53,668 nt of DNA from UBA4292 sp002395865. GTDB lineage: Bacteria > Bacillota > Clostridia > Lachnospirales > Lachnospiraceae. The notes below the pieces were generated by a model. It was not told where the DNA came from. It was given only the letters and a program-made list of their open reading frames with translations, and did not search any database. The stretch lies in contig CAMNBU010000014.1 in assembly GCA_946533395.1 (NCBI GenBank), positions 1 through 53,668 on the forward strand, written 5' to 3'. Positions 32,939-41,628 of the stretch are shown piece after piece; within the stretch, counting starts at the first letter, position 1; each line of letters opens with the position of its first letter. The translations under genes and the position numbers were made by a program.

Positions 32939-33334
32939 CTATTTTTTCTTTACTTCCTTTACAAAATGTCTCGGAAGGCCTCCGTTTGTCTGAATAGTAA
33001 GCTCGTTATCCGACAGCTCGAAATGATACACGAATACCATCCCGTACTCGCTCTCGTTGACCGTTATGGTCCTAAGAGCCGGATCGACAATATAAGATCC
33101 TATGATGCTCGCAAAATCCGCCACATCACGGTATGAGCCGTTTTTGCCGAGCGTGAGCGTCGAGGGCTCCCCCTGCGTGCCCTTCCATGTACCTACCAGG
33201 TCATCCCTGTTGAAAGGCTGAAGGCTCTGCGCCTCAGTCTCTGTTGTGGTCTCCTCATCGTCATGCCCCCCGCAGGCGGCAAGGCATAAGGTCATAAGAA
33301 TGATCAAAATGAGTGAAATGTGTCTGTTTTTCAC
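32939..33334 (-). CDS. Small lipoprotein downstream of the EAL gene
   Basis: A 131-residue protein with a lipobox LAAC (Cys about 21), a Thr/Glu-rich linker and a ~85-residue beta-rich domain (LVGTWKGTQGEPSTLTLGKNGSY) of the kind seen in clostridial lipoproteins that resemble lipocalin-like or DUF-type barrels. The start is GTG, sharing GTGA with the stop of the EAL gene, and has AGGAAGGA upstream, so the two are translationally coupled. Function unknown. Confidence 0.75.
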   Translation of the reverse strand: MKNRHISLILIILMTLCLAACGGHDDEETTTETEAQSLQPFNRDDLVGTWKGTQGEPSTLTLGKNGSYRDVADFASIIGSYIVDPALRTITVNESEYGMVFVYHFELSDNELTIQTNGGLPRHFVKEVKKK

Positions 33335-36312
33335 TGTTCCTTCCTCCTACAGACACCCATCAGAAGCTTCTGTGCACCGTCCTCATCGTTGACCAAAGTG
33401 GCGCGAAGTGTCACGGGAACCACCTTGCCATCGACGATGATCCTATACTGAAGCGTGTAGATATCATTTCTATGTATCGCGTCCAGAACGTTTTCGCGAT
33501 TAAACGAACTTCGGAATGACTCCCAGTCCTCCTGCGCGATCACATATTTATAGTTCTCTTCGGTAGCCTCGGAGAAGATATCTTCACCCTGTTGCGGAAG
33601 CTCAAAGCTGCGGTACGTCCTGTTGGCGGAGTATTCGGTGTAGGCTCCGGTATCCGGGTCGACCCAGTAGATACTGTAGTACTCGCTCGAAAGCGCGAGA
33701 ATTCGTGAAAAAACGCTGTGTGTACGGTTGATCTTCTCGGCCATCTTCTTCTGCTTCAGCTTAGAATCCACATTGCTCACGCCTATGATGATATGGCGCG
33801 GATCATCCTCCGTGCGAACGGCCTTCATATTCACGTACACCGGTATTCCCTCCAGCATCAGGCGGTAATAGACTGTGAACATGCCGTGTTCGTTCAGATC
33901 CCTCACCACATTTTCTTTAGTGAAAATGGCGGCGAAATCACCCGCGTCATCCGGGTGCAGATATTTCACGGCGTCGTGTCGCGCCTTGCTGAAGAAGTTT
34001 GTGTCGCGCCTCTCCATGGCGATATCCTCCGAGCCGCGTTTTGACGAGTACTCATAGAAGGTCTCCGTCTCCAGATCCACATAGAAGAGGTCGAAATAAT
34101 CCGCCGCGAGAGCTTTCGCTATATTCGCATAGGTGATGCTCAAGTCGCCCGTGGAAATGGAAAGCACAACGACCACGGTCGCAAATGTTCCGCTTATCTC
34201 GTTCACCGCGACCCTTCTCATGCAGGAGTGCACGGTGGTACCGTTCGGAAGGTTCTCGTCCACATAGAGCGTACCCGCAGTGTCCGCAGTCTTTAACAGC
34301 GTCTTCATGAACACGGACGCCATGGCATCCGGACGACCGTAGAACGGCTCCGGAGCATCGTCGATGGTGAAGTTAAAATACCTCTGCATGAAATCCCTGT
34401 AGGATCTGTTGCTTCTCGTGAACCTTACATTGCCGCCGCACACCTCTATTACAGCCATGGGCAGGGTATTGAAATAGCTCTTGAAATCACCCGGGTTATC
34501 CTGGGCTATGATCGTCATATCGTGCAGATTCAGCCGCCCGACCGCCGTAAAATAGGGCCTCTCATCGGGGTTCTCAAAGCCTATCTGACGCCCCTCCGCG
34601 TATTTCTTCAGGATACCCTCAAGCGATATGGGCTTTTCAAAATAGTATCCCTGCAGCTTTGTGCATCCGACATCGCGCAGAAACTGGACCTGTTCCTCCG
34701 TCTCCACGCCCTCGCATATGGTCTCAAGGCCAAGAGAGGTGGCCATTCGCAGAAGCTCCGTCAGAATGATCTTGCTGCGTTCATTTGTTTCGAGCTTTCT
34801 CATGAAGTGCATATCGAACTTGATGAGGTCGAACTGTATATCCTGCAGAACATCGAGCGACGAGTAGCCGCTTCCGAAATCATCCATCCACACCGAGAAG
34901 CCCAGCTCTCTGAAGCGGTCGGTCCGGGACTTTATAAACTCCAGGTCGCGCCCGACTATGCTCTCGGTGATCTCTATGATTATGAGTTTGCGGGGGATAC
35001 CTGCGGCGTCAACGCGGCTGCGTATCTCCTCCACCATGTCGCAGGAATCAAAATCCGAACGCGACAGGTTCACGGACTGGGGAACCAGATGGAGATTCGC
35101 CTCCTTCTGTATCCTCAGCTTCTCCAGAACACAGTCCACGATATGAAGATCCAGCTTATAGATGAGACCGGTCTCCTCCAGGACCGGAATGAAATCCGCC
35201 GGCGACATGAAGCCCTTCTCGGGATCGATCCAGCGCGCCAGAGCCTCCTCGTTGCAGACTCTGCCGTTGACCGAGCGGATGATCGGCTGGTAGTAAGCCA
35301 CGACCCAGTTCTCACGGATGGCTCTGTCGATATTGGCTATGATATACTGCCTGTTCTCCTCGTCGATCTTCATCTTCGAGCTGTAGTATGCGTACTCACT
35401 GGAATTTTTGTTCTTCACCAGAGCGCACGCGGACTTGGCCATATCGCACGCGACACTGGCCGCCACCGTGTCCTGCCAGTCCTGATAGATACCCACGTGC
35501 ACAGGCAGGGATCGACCGTCATTTATTTCCCCGGTTTCCTTAAAGAGCTTCTCGAGCGAGGCCTCCAGTTCCTGGGTCTCGCAGACAGCCGCGAAGTGAT
35601 CCTGTCCTATCCTGCAGCAGTTCTCATTGCCGTATATATGCGCCAGAAGGCTCGAAAATCCGCGCAGAAGCACATCACCCTGCGCGAAACCGTACTTGTG
35701 GTTGTAATACTTCATGCCGGCGAAGTCCATGAACATGAGTGACAGCTTCCCGTCGCCCTCCTTAAGCGAACTCAGTCTGGAAGAAGCCAGTTCAAAGAAG
35801 TATGTCATGCCGGGAAGACCCGTAAGATGGTCATAGCTGCTCGAGCGCACGAACTCCTCCTCGTGCAGCGCCCTGCGAAGAGTCTCGTTCCACTTCCCCT
35901 CGGGTCCGTCTGTGCCTCCCCCCGCAGGTCCCTCGTTCATGTATATGACCTGTGCTATGCGCTCCCCCGTCTCAGTGATCACATGCTCACCATGCGCATG
36001 AATGATATAATATTCATCCGGACCGACCGCCGCCTTTGTGCGGTAGATGACATCGTACTGTCCACCCTCAGTGGCGAAGCGGTACGCGGCATCCGCCACG
36101 CGCGCCTTGTCATCGACATGGGTGTTCTTGTACATATCATTGTCCATATCATAGTACGCCTGCTCCCTGTTATCATATCCGAACAGCTTCAGGAAGCCCT
36201 CCGTCAGGGCAAGTGTCACCACCCGCTTGTCCAGAAACTGATATATCGCAAATGTGAGCTCTGACTCCTCTATATGAGCCAGCTCCTCCTGCGTAAACTG
36301 ATATTTATTCAT
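33331..36312 (-). CDS. Cyclic-di-GMP phosphodiesterase with degenerate GGDEF and PAS-like repeats
   Basis: A 993-residue cytosolic protein. Order: PAS-like (about 15-130), GGDEF-like (about 160-310) with the motif changed to GQDHF (236-240), EAL (about 325-570), then two or three PAS-like repeats (about 610-990). The EAL residues needed for catalysis are present: EAL (356-358), NLSRSD, EITES, DDFGSGYSSL (from 477), IKFD and EGVETEEQ. It should hydrolyse cyclic di-GMP, with the GGDEF part a likely GTP sensor. GGAGG lies 7 nt before the ATG. It has a promoter at 36390-36418 and overlaps the lipoprotein gene. Confidence 0.92.
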   Translation of the reverse strand: MNKYQFTQEELAHIEESELTFAIYQFLDKRVVTLALTEGFLKLFGYDNREQAYYDMDNDMYKNTHVDDKARVADAAYRFATEGGQYDVIYRTKAAVGPDEYYIIHAHGEHVITETGERIAQVIYMNEGPAGGGTDGPEGKWNETLRRALHEEEFVRSSSYDHLTGLPGMTYFFELASSRLSSLKEGDGKLSLMFMDFAGMKYYNHKYGFAQGDVLLRGFSSLLAHIYGNENCCRIGQDHFAAVCETQELEASLEKLFKETGEINDGRSLPVHVGIYQDWQDTVAASVACDMAKSACALVKNKNSSEYAYYSSKMKIDEENRQYIIANIDRAIRENWVVAYYQPIIRSVNGRVCNEEALARWIDPEKGFMSPADFIPVLEETGLIYKLDLHIVDCVLEKLRIQKEANLHLVPQSVNLSRSDFDSCDMVEEIRSRVDAAGIPRKLIIIEITESIVGRDLEFIKSRTDRFRELGFSVWMDDFGSGYSSLDVLQDIQFDLIKFDMHFMRKLETNERSKIILTELLRMATSLGLETICEGVETEEQVQFLRDVGCTKLQGYYFEKPISLEGILKKYAEGRQIGFENPDERPYFTAVGRLNLHDMTIIAQDNPGDFKSYFNTLPMAVIEVCGGNVRFTRSNRSYRDFMQRYFNFTIDDAPEPFYGRPDAMASVFMKTLLKTADTAGTLYVDENLPNGTTVHSCMRRVAVNEISGTFATVVVVLSISTGDLSITYANIAKALAADYFDLFYVDLETETFYEYSSKRGSEDIAMERRDTNFFSKARHDAVKYLHPDDAGDFAAIFTKENVVRDLNEHGMFTVYYRLMLEGIPVYVNMKAVRTEDDPRHIIIGVSNVDSKLKQKKMAEKINRTHSVFSRILALSSEYYSIYWVDPDTGAYTEYSANRTYRSFELPQQGEDIFSEATEENYKYVIAQEDWESFRSSFNRENVLDAIHRNDIYTLQYRIIVDGKVVPVTLRATLVNDEDGAQKLLMGVCRRKEQ

Positions 36313-36353
36313 AAGCAATCCTCCGCTGCAGCATATGCCACAGCTTTTGTGTA

Positions 36354-36372
36354 CTGCGCAAAAAAAGCGCAG
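36354..36372. repeat. Small hairpin in the EAL gene leader
   Basis: CTGCGC (36354-36359) and GCGCAG (36367-36372) with an all-A loop on the plus strand (all-T on the minus strand), about 42 nt before the start codon. It could be a weak attenuator. Confidence 0.5.
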
Positions 36373-36389
36373 AATCCATCCCTTTTTAC

Positions 36390-36418
36390 ACTATAGCACA
36401 AAAAAGTCCATAAGCCAA
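36390..36418 (-). promoter_or_regulatory. Promoter of the EAL/lipoprotein operon
   Basis: On the minus strand TTGGCT (36413-36418), 17-bp spacer ending TGC (extended -10), TATAGT (36390-36395). Confidence 0.75.
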
Positions 36419-36450
36419 CTCTTTTTGAACGGATTGCACAAAAAATCATC

Positions 36451-36479
36451 AAAAAAAGTGCCTTTTTGGGCACTTTTTT
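36451..36479. terminator. Bidirectional terminator after the ABC permease gene
   Basis: AAAAAAGTGCC and GGCACTTTTTT (36452-36479) flank a 6-nt loop with T runs on both strands; it ends 9 bp before the permease stop codon on the minus strand. Confidence 0.85.
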
Positions 36480-36488
36480 CAATATGAA

Positions 36489-38105
36489 TCAGTTCAGAAG
36501 TTTAAGATCGGCGGCCATTATCCTCCTGTAGAGGAGAATTGACGCGCAACCCAGTATCGCTGTCACGGCCGCAAATCCCGCCGTCCGGTACCCCACAGGT
36601 ATGATGCACAGCACGGCTGCCGGTATTATCACTGCAAATATCACAAGCATGCTCACACCGACCGCGGCGCTCTGCTTCACCACCTCTGTGTCGTTCTCCC
36701 AGTGCAGCTTCGGGAGCTTAAGATTGATAAACAGTCCCCACACCGCACCGAAAACTATGTAAATGAAAGGCAGGATAATTATCCACATCCTGATGGCAGG
36801 GCTTATATACGTTGAAAAAAGCAATATAAGCTCCGACAGCACATAGAAGGGCAGAAAGACCAGAAGCGCAAAAGCAAGCTTCGCATTCAGTATCTCTCGG
36901 GCAGATATGGGCAGGCTCTTCACTATCCACCAGTTCCTCCCCTCCAGTGACACTGATGAGGCTGTGATGCTCATCAGGCAGACCGGCAGGCTAAGCAGAA
37001 ACGGCATGAGCACATATATGATATCTCCCACCTTTTTGAGGAGCTCTCCGGGGCTGATAAAGCAGAGTGCTATCGACATCGCGACCAAGATCACGGGTCC
37101 TATTATGGTGTTTGAAACGTAGATCCCGCTGGAAAAGTATCTTCCGGCCTCCTTTCGAACAAGCGCCCTGAATGATGTCTCCTCCCTAAGCCGGCCCGGT
37201 CTGTAGTCCTCATGACGCGACACGGGACGAAGCCCCGCGCAGATTCTGAAGAAGCCCCCGCCTATGGCCAGTGCTGTGATCACCGTGAGAGCGGTAACGA
37301 CCGCTGCGAATATAAGTATCCCCAGAGGTCTCCTGCCGTTAAATATCTCTCCGAAAGCTAAAAGCGCGGGTGAGTTCTCCTCCAGCCCTTCGGCTGCCTT
37401 CGCGATCATCTCACCAATCCTCTCGTTCATCTCCTCGGAGGACAGGGCGGTCATATCGCCCATGCCGAAGATGCCTTCTGCGCTGCCTGTGGATAAGAGA
37501 GGCATGGCGAGCACTCCCGCCGCGACGACAGCCACTGCCATCAGCACCTCTGCGAGGACCTTGTGTCTTGCGCGCGCTATCACCGCCGCAAATGCCATCC
37601 CGACCCAGGCGGACAATAAAGTAGGCAGCATGGCAAGAAACAGCAGCGCAGGGATCAACACGCAAAACACCATTCCCTCTCCCTGTGATATGCCGTACAT
37701 CACCATGGCGGGAAGAACTATGATACACGTAAGCATCAGATTCTCCGCGTACATCCTCACCATCCTCGCAGCCGCTATCGGACCGCCCTTTAGCGGAAGC
37801 GCTGACAGAAGTTCCAGATCACTCGTGCGGTAGAGACTGCCCCTCGCGCGAAACGCCCCAAAAAAAGTGCAAAACACTACACTAAGCAGAGGGAAGAGCG
37901 CCGGAATAAACCGCGCCGCGCCGAACCTGATAATTCCGTACGCGCTGAGGGCCAGGTACGCTCCAAGCACCGCCGCCACGAATATGTAGGCGATAAGAAG
38001 CATCATCCTCCGCTTCTTATCGGCCGGATCCTTCGTGTGCCTGAATACATTTATCCCGAATATGTTCAGAAGCTCTGCACGGACAAGTATAATAAAGCTG
38101 CGCAT
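36489..38105 (-). CDS. ABC transporter membrane protein (ABC-2-like exporter)
   Basis: A 538-residue protein with about 12 hydrophobic segments arranged in two halves, a soluble loop near 220-260 and another with a strongly basic/acidic patch (RHEDYRPGRLREETSFRALVRKEAGRYFSS). This matches the large integral subunits of bacitracin/lantibiotic-type or unknown-substrate ABC exporters. It starts in a TAATG overlap with the ATPase gene, so the two form one transporter. The substrate is not readable. Confidence 0.8.
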   Translation of the reverse strand: MRSFIILVRAELLNIFGINVFRHTKDPADKKRRMMLLIAYIFVAAVLGAYLALSAYGIIRFGAARFIPALFPLLSVVFCTFFGAFRARGSLYRTSDLELLSALPLKGGPIAAARMVRMYAENLMLTCIIVLPAMVMYGISQGEGMVFCVLIPALLFLAMLPTLLSAWVGMAFAAVIARARHKVLAEVLMAVAVVAAGVLAMPLLSTGSAEGIFGMGDMTALSSEEMNERIGEMIAKAAEGLEENSPALLAFGEIFNGRRPLGILIFAAVVTALTVITALAIGGGFFRICAGLRPVSRHEDYRPGRLREETSFRALVRKEAGRYFSSGIYVSNTIIGPVILVAMSIALCFISPGELLKKVGDIIYVLMPFLLSLPVCLMSITASSVSLEGRNWWIVKSLPISAREILNAKLAFALLVFLPFYVLSELILLFSTYISPAIRMWIIILPFIYIVFGAVWGLFINLKLPKLHWENDTEVVKQSAAVGVSMLVIFAVIIPAAVLCIIPVGYRTAGFAAVTAILGCASILLYRRIMAADLKLLN

Positions 38106-38824
38106 TACATCACCCCCTGAACCGTCTCCATAAACACGGATTCGAGAGAGGCTTTATCAGAGACCACAGAACTCATAAGGCCGTCCGCTATTATGCGGCC
38201 CTCCTTTATGATGGCCACCTTGTTGCACAGCTTCTCTGCCACGTCGAGAACATGTGTCGAGAAGAGTATCGCCCCGCCGGCACCCGTCATTTCCTTCATG
38301 AATTCCTTAAGAAGAAACGCCGCCTTCGGGTCGAGTCCCACGAAGGGCTCATCCATTATAAGAAGCCTCGGCTCATGGATCATGGCGGATATCAGTACCA
38401 GCTTCTGCTTCATGCCGTGTGAATAACCGCTGATAAGGTCTCCCAGCGACGATGTGATCTCGAAGCTCCCGGCATAGCGCGCTATCCTGCTCTCGCGCTC
38501 CCCGGCGCTCACTCCGAACACATCCGCTATGAAGTTCAGGTACTGAATACCCGTCATGAACTCATATATATCGGGGTTGTCCGGAACATACGCGATTCTT
38601 TTCTTTACATCGACCGGGCGGCTCTTTATATCGAGCCCGTCTATGATGACCGAACCCTTGTCGAAATCGTGTATACCGGTCACCGCCTTCAAGAGCGTGG
38701 TCTTGCCGGCTCCGTTGTGACCGATGAAAGCATAGATATCTCCCTTAGCAACATGCAGGTTGATGTCCCTTATTCCCTTCGTCGTTCCCCTGTAGATCTT
38801 TTCAAGTCCGCTTATCTTCAGCAT
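38105..38824 (-). CDS. ABC transporter ATP-binding protein
   Basis: A 239-residue ATPase that pairs with the following membrane protein. Walker A GHNGAGKT (about 34-41), signature SGYSHGMKQK (about 132), Walker B LLIMDEPFVGLD and switch His in STHVLD. The signature is SGYSHG rather than the usual LSGGQ, which is common in exporters of this branch. The start MLKISGLEK has AAAGGCGG 7 nt upstream. A TATAAT (38858-38863) upstream on the minus strand is a probable -10. Confidence 0.9.
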   Translation of the reverse strand: MLKISGLEKIYRGTTKGIRDINLHVAKGDIYAFIGHNGAGKTTLLKAVTGIHDFDKGSVIIDGLDIKSRPVDVKKRIAYVPDNPDIYEFMTGIQYLNFIADVFGVSAGERESRIARYAGSFEITSSLGDLISGYSHGMKQKLVLISAMIHEPRLLIMDEPFVGLDPKAAFLLKEFMKEMTGAGGAILFSTHVLDVAEKLCNKVAIIKEGRIIADGLMSSVVSDKASLESVFMETVQGVM

Positions 38825-38857
38825 GTTTCTACCGCCTTTCATGTGGTTTTCGGCGCT

Positions 38858-38863
38858 ATTATA
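38858..38863 (-). promoter_or_regulatory. -10 box for the ABC transporter operon
   Basis: Perfect TATAAT on the minus strand; the best -35 is TTGTGA at only 15-bp spacing, so the promoter is not firm. A palindrome GACGCTGCGTC lies between them and might be an operator. Confidence 0.45.
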
Positions 38864-38920
38864 GCGTATGACGCAGCGTCACAAGCAATAGGTAACGCAG
38901 GGGGATTTTTCAATAATTCC

Positions 38921-38949
38921 AAAAAAGAGGAGCACATGCGGTGTTCCTC
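38921..38949 (-). terminator. Terminator of the PARG-like gene
   Basis: On the minus strand GAGGAACAC and GTGCTCCTC (38927-38949) form a stem with a 5-nt loop, followed by six T. It lies 10 bp after the stop codon. Confidence 0.85.
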
Positions 38950-38958
38950 CGTAATACA

Positions 38959-39801
38959 TTAAATATCCCCCAGCACCCTCTCGAATATCCTGAAGTTCCT
39001 CTCATCCCTCGGTGAGCAGTACACTGCGTACTCGATATTTTTAAAGGCATGCAGATAATCCTTGATCACATTTTTGTTGGCCATGGCCACTACCGCGGGG
39101 TCGTTCTCAAACGCTCCGCAGCCGAAAGCACCCAGTACGATGGTGTCGCAGCCCTGCATCAGGGCCACCTCCAGTATCCTGCGAAGCCTCCTCTCGTGAA
39201 GCGCCAGCAGTTGCGCAGGTGTAAGTTCTATCTCCTCTGACCCGTCATCCGTATTATAATCGTTGGATGGCATGTCGCGCAGGTTCGGCGCCGCGCAGGT
39301 GATCACATCCACGTCATACCAGTCGCCTTCGGGCATGAGCTTCGGATAGACCGTGTCCGTCTTGAACACGGTAACAGACGGTGTATAGATGATATCGTCG
39401 TTGTGAATCGGGTCGTGCGCTCTTCTGTGCGGGCCATAAAAACCGTCCCACATCTTTGGTGTGTTAAGGCTGAAAAACAGCCCCGAGCATCTGCACAGGC
39501 ACTCCTCCTGCGCGCTCGCGCCTCTCTCCACGCCACCGCCCGGGTTGGACGCGGACGCGAAATTATGCACTGCGACCCTGAAGCCCTTATACGCTGCCGC
39601 GGCCTCGTAGGTCCTCTTCTTCGAAACGACCACCTTTGCGGCCTCCTCATAGATATCCTTTTTCTGCTCCGGTACGGTATCGGTCTCAAGTATCAGTTTC
39701 TGTCCCTGTGTGGCCCTCCTGACCGACTCCCTCAGTCTATCATCCGACTTGCAGAGTCTCTGAGTATCCAGAAAAACGGCTACATTATCTTCTCTTCCCA
39801 T
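38959..39801 (-). CDS. Microbial-type poly(ADP-ribose) glycohydrolase-like macrodomain protein (TIGR02452)
   Basis: A 280-residue protein of the DUF2263/TIGR02452 family, whose members have a macrodomain fold and can remove ADP-ribose. The PARG signature is present: NPGGGVERGASAQEE (GGG followed by QEE, with the catalytic Glu pair) and then LCRCSGLF. Other macrodomain features are VDVITCAAPNLR and the C-terminal VLGAFGCGAFENDP. The start MGREDNVAVF is favoured for its position, though the ribosome site (AAGGAG, 15 nt away) is poor. Monocistronic; role may be reversal of ADP-ribosylation, including from phage or competitor toxins (inference). Confidence 0.85.
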   Translation of the reverse strand: MGREDNVAVFLDTQRLCKSDDRLRESVRRATQGQKLILETDTVPEQKKDIYEEAAKVVVSKKRTYEAAAAYKGFRVAVHNFASASNPGGGVERGASAQEECLCRCSGLFFSLNTPKMWDGFYGPHRRAHDPIHNDDIIYTPSVTVFKTDTVYPKLMPEGDWYDVDVITCAAPNLRDMPSNDYNTDDGSEEIELTPAQLLALHERRLRRILEVALMQGCDTIVLGAFGCGAFENDPAVVAMANKNVIKDYLHAFKNIEYAVYCSPRDERNFRIFERVLGDI

Positions 39802-39923
39802 AACCTTGTTTCTCTTCTCCTTATCTTTGTCATTGTTTGCCTTCACGATCCGCTTTTTGCATACGTAAATATAACAATCCCATCGCCATCTTGTCAATAC
39901 ACCGAAGGCAGAAAAAGAGCCCC

Positions 39924-39933
39924 TGCCCAGCAG
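39924..39933. repeat. Left target-site duplication of the IS element
   Basis: TGCCCAGCAG directly before the left inverted repeat, identical to 41605-41614. Ten base pairs fits IS4-family elements. Confidence 0.9.
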
Positions 39934-39969
39934 CAATGTCATTAAGTTAAGATGGCAAGCCAAAGATCT

Positions 39970-40002
39970 CTATACCAGAAATGGTATAGGGGTCTTTTTT
40001 TT
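39970..40002 (+). terminator. Terminator inside the IS left end
   Basis: CTATACC (39970-39976) and GGTATAG (39983-39989) followed by a T run from 39995. It would stop transcription entering from the host side, as in many insertion sequences. Confidence 0.75.
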
Positions 40003-40046
40003 GACCTTTTTTAAAAAAAACACTTGACATGCGAGACAAAATGTGC

Positions 40047-40091
40047 GGCCGCTTTCGCTACTGATTGAATAGAGAGGTAGCGAAAGCGGCC
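40047..40091 (+). promoter_or_regulatory. Long hairpin in the transposase leader
   Basis: GGCCGCTTTCGCTA (40047-40060) and TAGCGAAAGCGGCC (40078-40091) form a perfect 14-bp stem with a 17-nt loop, 41 nt before the transposase start. A TTGACA at 40024-40029 may be the -35 of the transposase promoter. The hairpin could block read-through translation. Confidence 0.7.
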
Positions 40092-40131
40092 CTTGTAATT
40101 AGCAAAGAGTTAATTGCAAGGAGGTGATTAT

Positions 40132-41445
40132 ATGAAACCAAAACACATTAAAAAACTTTTAATGTCAGAAATTGAAAACGTTACAAACACTTATGAGAAG
40201 TACTGTTCAAATCCAGGACGTGATTTTTCACGAAATCGTAAACTCTCTTTCAAAAAAGTCGTGGAAAGTATTATCGGAATGGGGAGCAGGGGACTTACAA
40301 ATGAGTTGATTGATATCTTTAATCATGACCCTGACATGCCCTCAGCCTCTGCTTTTGTACAGCAGCGGAGCAAAATCAAGCCGGAAGCTTTCAGGGATAT
40401 AATGGCGGGGTTCACAGAAAAGATAACCAGGCAATCTGGCAGATTAAGATTATTGGCAATAGATGGTTCGGATATTCAAATTGCAACGAATCCAGATGAC
40501 GAAGACACCTACTTTCCGGGGTCAAATGGTCAGAAGCCTTACAACCTGATCCATTTAAACGCCCTTTATGATCTTGAACAACATATTTATGTTGATTCTA
40601 AAATACAAGGACGTATGAATTGGAATGAACATAAGGCATTGCAAGAAATGATTGATAAATCAGACATCCAGAAGGCCTTGGTCATTGCAGATAGGGGATA
40701 TGAATCTTATAACAACATGGCGCATATCCAGGAAAAAGGATGGTTCTTTTTGATACGTATAAAAGATGGAAAAACTGGCATAAAGGAAGGATTGCTACTC
40801 CCGAAAGAGAATGAATTTGATGTTGATATATGCTTGAAACTTGTACGAAAACAAACTAACCAAATAAAGGAACTTCTGAAAGATAATAATAAATACAGAT
40901 TTGTCTCCCACACCGCAAGCTTCGATTATTTACCAAAGAAAACAAGAAAAGCAGATCCGGTCACATTTTATGAATTAAAGTTCAGGGTAGTCCGTTTTGA
41001 AATAGGCCCTGATAGTTATGAAACAGTACTCACGAACCTTGGCAAAGATGTGTATCCGGCGACGGAGTTAAAAAGGCTGTACGCTGCCCGCTGGGGAATC
41101 GAAACATCATTCCGTGATTTAAAGTATACGTTAGGGATGCTTGATTTTCATTCAAAAAAGGTGATGTGCATCCATCAAGAAATATATGCACATCTGATTA
41201 TGTATAACTTTTCTGAAATGATTACCTCGCACGTAGTCATTGCTAAAAAGCAAAGAAAGCATACATATAAAGCAAACTTCTCGGTTGCCGTCCATATGTG
41301 CAGACTCTATTTCTATGAAAGAGCATCACCACCTGATTTGGAAACCATAATTGCAAGAAATCTTATACCGATACGGCCAGAACGACATCGCACTCGAAAT
41401 CTGACTGTAAAGGTCTTCCATGGTTTCTTATATAGAGTAGCATAA
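40132..41445 (+). CDS. IS4-family DDE transposase
   Basis: A 437-residue cut-and-paste transposase. Catalytic residues fit the IS4 pattern: first Asp in LAIDGSDI (about 118), second Asp in VIADRGYES (about 190) and the Y-R-E-K signature in ARWGIETSFRDLKYTLGML (about 330). The N-terminal ~100 residues are basic and helical, as expected for end binding. AAGGAGGTGATTAT precedes the ATG. No frameshift or stop breaks the frame, so the element may be active. Confidence 0.95.
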   Translation: MKPKHIKKLLMSEIENVTNTYEKYCSNPGRDFSRNRKLSFKKVVESIIGMGSRGLTNELIDIFNHDPDMPSASAFVQQRSKIKPEAFRDIMAGFTEKITRQSGRLRLLAIDGSDIQIATNPDDEDTYFPGSNGQKPYNLIHLNALYDLEQHIYVDSKIQGRMNWNEHKALQEMIDKSDIQKALVIADRGYESYNNMAHIQEKGWFFLIRIKDGKTGIKEGLLLPKENEFDVDICLKLVRKQTNQIKELLKDNNKYRFVSHTASFDYLPKKTRKADPVTFYELKFRVVRFEIGPDSYETVLTNLGKDVYPATELKRLYAARWGIETSFRDLKYTLGMLDFHSKKVMCIHQEIYAHLIMYNFSEMITSHVVIAKKQRKHTYKANFSVAVHMCRLYFYERASPPDLETIIARNLIPIRPERHRTRNLTVKVFHGFLYRVA

Positions 41446-41604
41446 TCGTGCTAAATTGAATACCCCTTTTGTGGCAGACTTTTGTCTGTCTTATTGTGGT
41501 GTTCAGAAATAGAACAAGGGCAATTGAAGATATAAGTATCTCAATCGCCCTTGCTGATTTTTAGGTTGGTCCCTTAATTGTTCAATGTAAACTTAATGAC
41601 ATTG

Positions 41605-41614
41605 TGCCCAGCAG
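41605..41614. repeat. Right target-site duplication of the IS element
   Basis: TGCCCAGCAG directly after the right inverted repeat, matching 39924-39933. Confidence 0.9.
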
Positions 41615-41628
41615 GAGCCCTTTGGTTA

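Larger units (their letters stand above)
39934..41604 (+). mobile_element. IS4-family insertion sequence, 1671 bp, intact
   Basis: The terminal inverted repeats share CAATGTCATTAAGTT (left from 39934, right ending 41604), with one further mismatch-tolerant extension of about 3 bp. A single intact transposase fills the element. Perfect 10-bp direct repeats flank it, showing a recent insertion. The left end contains a terminator (39970-40002) and a strong hairpin (40047-40091) that would limit outside transcription of the transposase. Base composition is visibly more AT-rich than its neighbours. Confidence 0.93.

Noticed and set aside
34522..35742. 406-codon open frame on the plus strand
   Set aside because: Antisense to the EAL protein gene, whose motifs are unmistakable; no promoter, ribosome site or recognisable domain.
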